A DNA stretch of 5,811 nt, taken from contig JAFGSO010000327.1 of assembly GCA_016934605.1 (NCBI GenBank), forward strand, positions 1 through 5,811, read 5' to 3'. Origin of the DNA: Calditrichota bacterium. GTDB taxonomy: Bacteria > Calditrichota > Calditrichia > RBG-13-44-9. The notes below the pieces were generated by a model. The model saw only the letters and a program-made list of their open reading frames with translations. It searched no databases and was not told where the DNA came from. Positions 4,447 to 5,811 of this stretch are shown here, piece by piece (within the stretch, counting starts at the first letter, position 1; each line of letters starts with the position of its first letter). Position numbers and translations under genes: made by a program.

Positions 4447-5619
4447 ATGAAATATCGAATGGAAACGGAAGTGGTTCATGGTGTGGAACAGTCAGATCCC
4501 CATACCGGTGCCTTATCGATGCCGATTTATCAAACCTCAACCTTTGTTTTTAAAAATTCCGAACAGGGTGCCCGTCGTTTCAAGGGAGAAGAATCCGGTT
4601 ATATCTATTCCAGGCTGGGGAATCCCAATACCGATGTTCTGGGCAAAAAAATTGCTCTGCTGGAGGGATATGAAGCGGGAATGACTACAGGATCCGGAAT
4701 GGCAGCAGTTGCCAATGTTGTTTTAGCTGCCGCCGGAGCCGGAGATCATATTATTGTGGATGATACGGTTTATGGTGGAACACACTACCTGATTGAGGAA
4801 GAAATCAGAAATATCGGGATTGAGGTCACCCGCGTGGATGCATCCGTACTGGGGCAAGTTGAGAATGCCATGCAGGAAAATACCAGGCTTATAATGATTG
4901 AAACACCAGCCAATCCGACCCTTAAGCTGATTGATATTACCGGAGTGGTAAAAATTGCTCATCAGGGCAAGGCACTGGTGTGTGTGGATAATACCTTCCT
5001 GACGCCCTTTTATCAGCGACCAAAAGAATTTGGAGCAGATATCGTCCTCCATTCTGCCACAAAATATATCAGTGGTCACGGGGATGTCGTTGCCGGTATT
5101 ATAGTTGGTGATCAGAAATTTATTAATCATGCTTTCAAAATATCCACACATTATGGATGGACACTGGCTCCTTTTAATGCCTGGCTGCTGCTTCGCGGCC
5201 TGAAGACCATGGGCCTCCGTGTGCATAAAAGCCAGGAAAATGCTCAGCAGATTGCCAGCTGGCTGGAAGATCACAAAGCGGTTGAGAAGGTATATTATCC
5301 TTTTTTGAAATCGCACTCGCAATACGATCTGGCCAGGAAACAGCAGTCCGGAGGCGGAGGGATCATTGCTTTTGAACTGAAGGGTGGTTATGAAGCCGGT
5401 AAAACCTTAATGGACCATGTCCATCTTTGTACACTTGCGGTAAGCCTGGGAGACTGTGATACATTGATCCAGCATCCGGCATCCATGACCCATGCCGGAA
5501 TGAGTGAAGAGGCCATGAGGGAAGCACATATTACTCCCGGTCTGGTTCGTCTGGCGGTCGGAGTAGAACATGTCCAGGATCTGATAGAAGACCTGGATAA
5601 GGTTCTGCAAAAATTATAA
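4447..5619 (+). CDS. Cys/Met-metabolism PLP-dependent lyase (methionine gamma-lyase / cystathionine gamma-lyase type)
   Basis: The product has 390 residues, the usual full length for this cytosolic family. Enzymes of the family break or form C-S bonds of methionine, cystathionine or homocysteine precursors using pyridoxal phosphate. Visible residues: YSR (54-56, phosphate contact from the partner subunit), SGMAA (83-87), Tyr109 (ring stacking), ETPANP (152-157), Asp181 in VDNTF (pyridine N), SATKYISGHGD with Lys206 as the Schiff-base lysine, VSLGD and QHPASMTH (332-349), and Arg368 in GLVRLAVG (substrate carboxylate). The overall sequence pattern is closest, in my reading, to methionine gamma-lyases, but the Cys of their YGC motif is Gly111 here (YGG). 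The exact reaction is therefore open: gamma-lyase on cystathionine or homocysteine, or a gamma-synthase. AAGGGAG (4434-4440) lies 6 nt before the ATG. It is a single-gene unit between two terminators. Confidence 0.93.
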   Translation: MKYRMETEVVHGVEQSDPHTGALSMPIYQTSTFVFKNSEQGARRFKGEESGYIYSRLGNPNTDVLGKKIALLEGYEAGMTTGSGMAAVANVVLAAAGAGDHIIVDDTVYGGTHYLIEEEIRNIGIEVTRVDASVLGQVENAMQENTRLIMIETPANPTLKLIDITGVVKIAHQGKALVCVDNTFLTPFYQRPKEFGADIVLHSATKYISGHGDVVAGIIVGDQKFINHAFKISTHYGWTLAPFNAWLLLRGLKTMGLRVHKSQENAQQIASWLEDHKAVEKVYYPFLKSHSQYDLARKQQSGGGGIIAFELKGGYEAGKTLMDHVHLCTLAVSLGDCDTLIQHPASMTHAGMSEEAMREAHITPGLVRLAVGVEHVQDLIEDLDKVLQKL

Positions 5620-5640
5620 TAAAATAAATAAAAAAGAAAC

Positions 5641-5677
5641 AAAAAAGCCCTGATGGAAATTCCCTCAGGGCTTTTTT
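5641..5677. terminator. Strong bidirectional Rho-independent terminator
   Basis: AAAAAAGCCCTGA (5641-5653) pairs perfectly with TCAGGGCTTTTTT (5665-5677), a 13-bp stem around an 11-nt loop. It has a T-tract on the right for the plus strand and an A-tract on the left, which becomes a T-tract for the minus strand. It lies 21 nt after the PLP-enzyme stop and 11 nt beyond the stop of the convergent gene, so it serves both. Confidence 0.93.
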
Positions 5678-5688
5678 ATAAACCAGCT

Positions 5689-5811
5689 CTAACTTTTGTC
5701 TGTTCTGCTCGGAGCGAGAAATTTGTTATAAAGTAGCAGCGCCAGGATGGTTACCAGACCAATACAGCTGAAAATTAACCACAATGTTTTCGGTTGGTTC
5801 AGATTGTCCAC
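5689..5811 (-). CDS. C-terminal end of a membrane protein (partial, runs off window)
   Basis: On the minus strand an open frame enters at the right edge and ends with TAG at 5689-5691, giving 40 visible residues. It contains one clear membrane helix (about residues 9-28, LWLIFSCIGLVTILALLLY) followed by a short polar tail ending SRTDKS. The first visible codon is GTG, which could be a start, but no upstream sequence is available to judge, so I treat the gene as 5'-truncated by the window. Convergent orientation and the shared terminator support it being real. I do not recognise the family from this fragment. Confidence 0.65.
   Translation of the reverse strand: MDNLNQPKTLWLIFSCIGLVTILALLLYNKFLAPSRTDKS

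Noticed and set aside
4723..5322. 199-codon minus-strand frame opposite the PLP enzyme
   Set aside because: It is wholly inside a clearly conserved gene on the other strand and has no recognisable domain or start signal.

Overview
The window is bacterial, moderately AT-rich and mostly plus-strand. Three predicted secreted proteins have signal peptides ending just before a glutamine (A/G|Q). Together with TSP3-like acidic repeats and an NtrC-type regulator, this fits a Bacteroidota/FCB-type Gram-negative such as Marinimicrobia, Calditrichota or Ignavibacteriota. That placement is inference; no marker gene is present.

Layout. Positions 1-429 hold the C-terminal part of a sigma-54-dependent activator (AAA+ end plus Fis-type HTH). 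Positions 430-1276 form an 847-bp non-coding stretch. Its first part holds repeat debris: an inverted pair, a 27-bp-arm hairpin and a perfect 74-bp tandem duplication. Its last part looks like a regulatory region: two 15-nt direct repeats exactly 21 bp apart, an AT-rich spacer, a strong -24/-12 (sigma-54) promoter match at 1214-1230, and a near-perfect Shine-Dalgarno before the gene at 1277.

That promoter would drive four genes ending at a terminator at 4336-4357: a small secreted protein with acidic DxDGDG loops (1277-1795); a hairpin; a predicted outer-membrane beta-barrel (1871-3079); a DUF4405-like inner-membrane protein with a long helical tail (3095-3931); and a second small secreted protein with DxDGxG loops (3933-4325). 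I read this as an uncharacterised, sigma-54-controlled envelope module with two related periplasmic or exported acidic-loop proteins, an outer-membrane partner and an inner-membrane partner. The activator at the left edge is the natural candidate regulator. The function is unknown; metal (Ca2+ or other cation) binding is only suggested by the loops.

A separate gene follows (4447-5619), a Cys/Met-metabolism PLP lyase close to methionine gamma-lyase but with Gly in place of the characteristic active-site Cys. It ends at a strong bidirectional terminator (5641-5677). The tail of a convergent minus-strand membrane protein (5689-5811) runs off the right edge.
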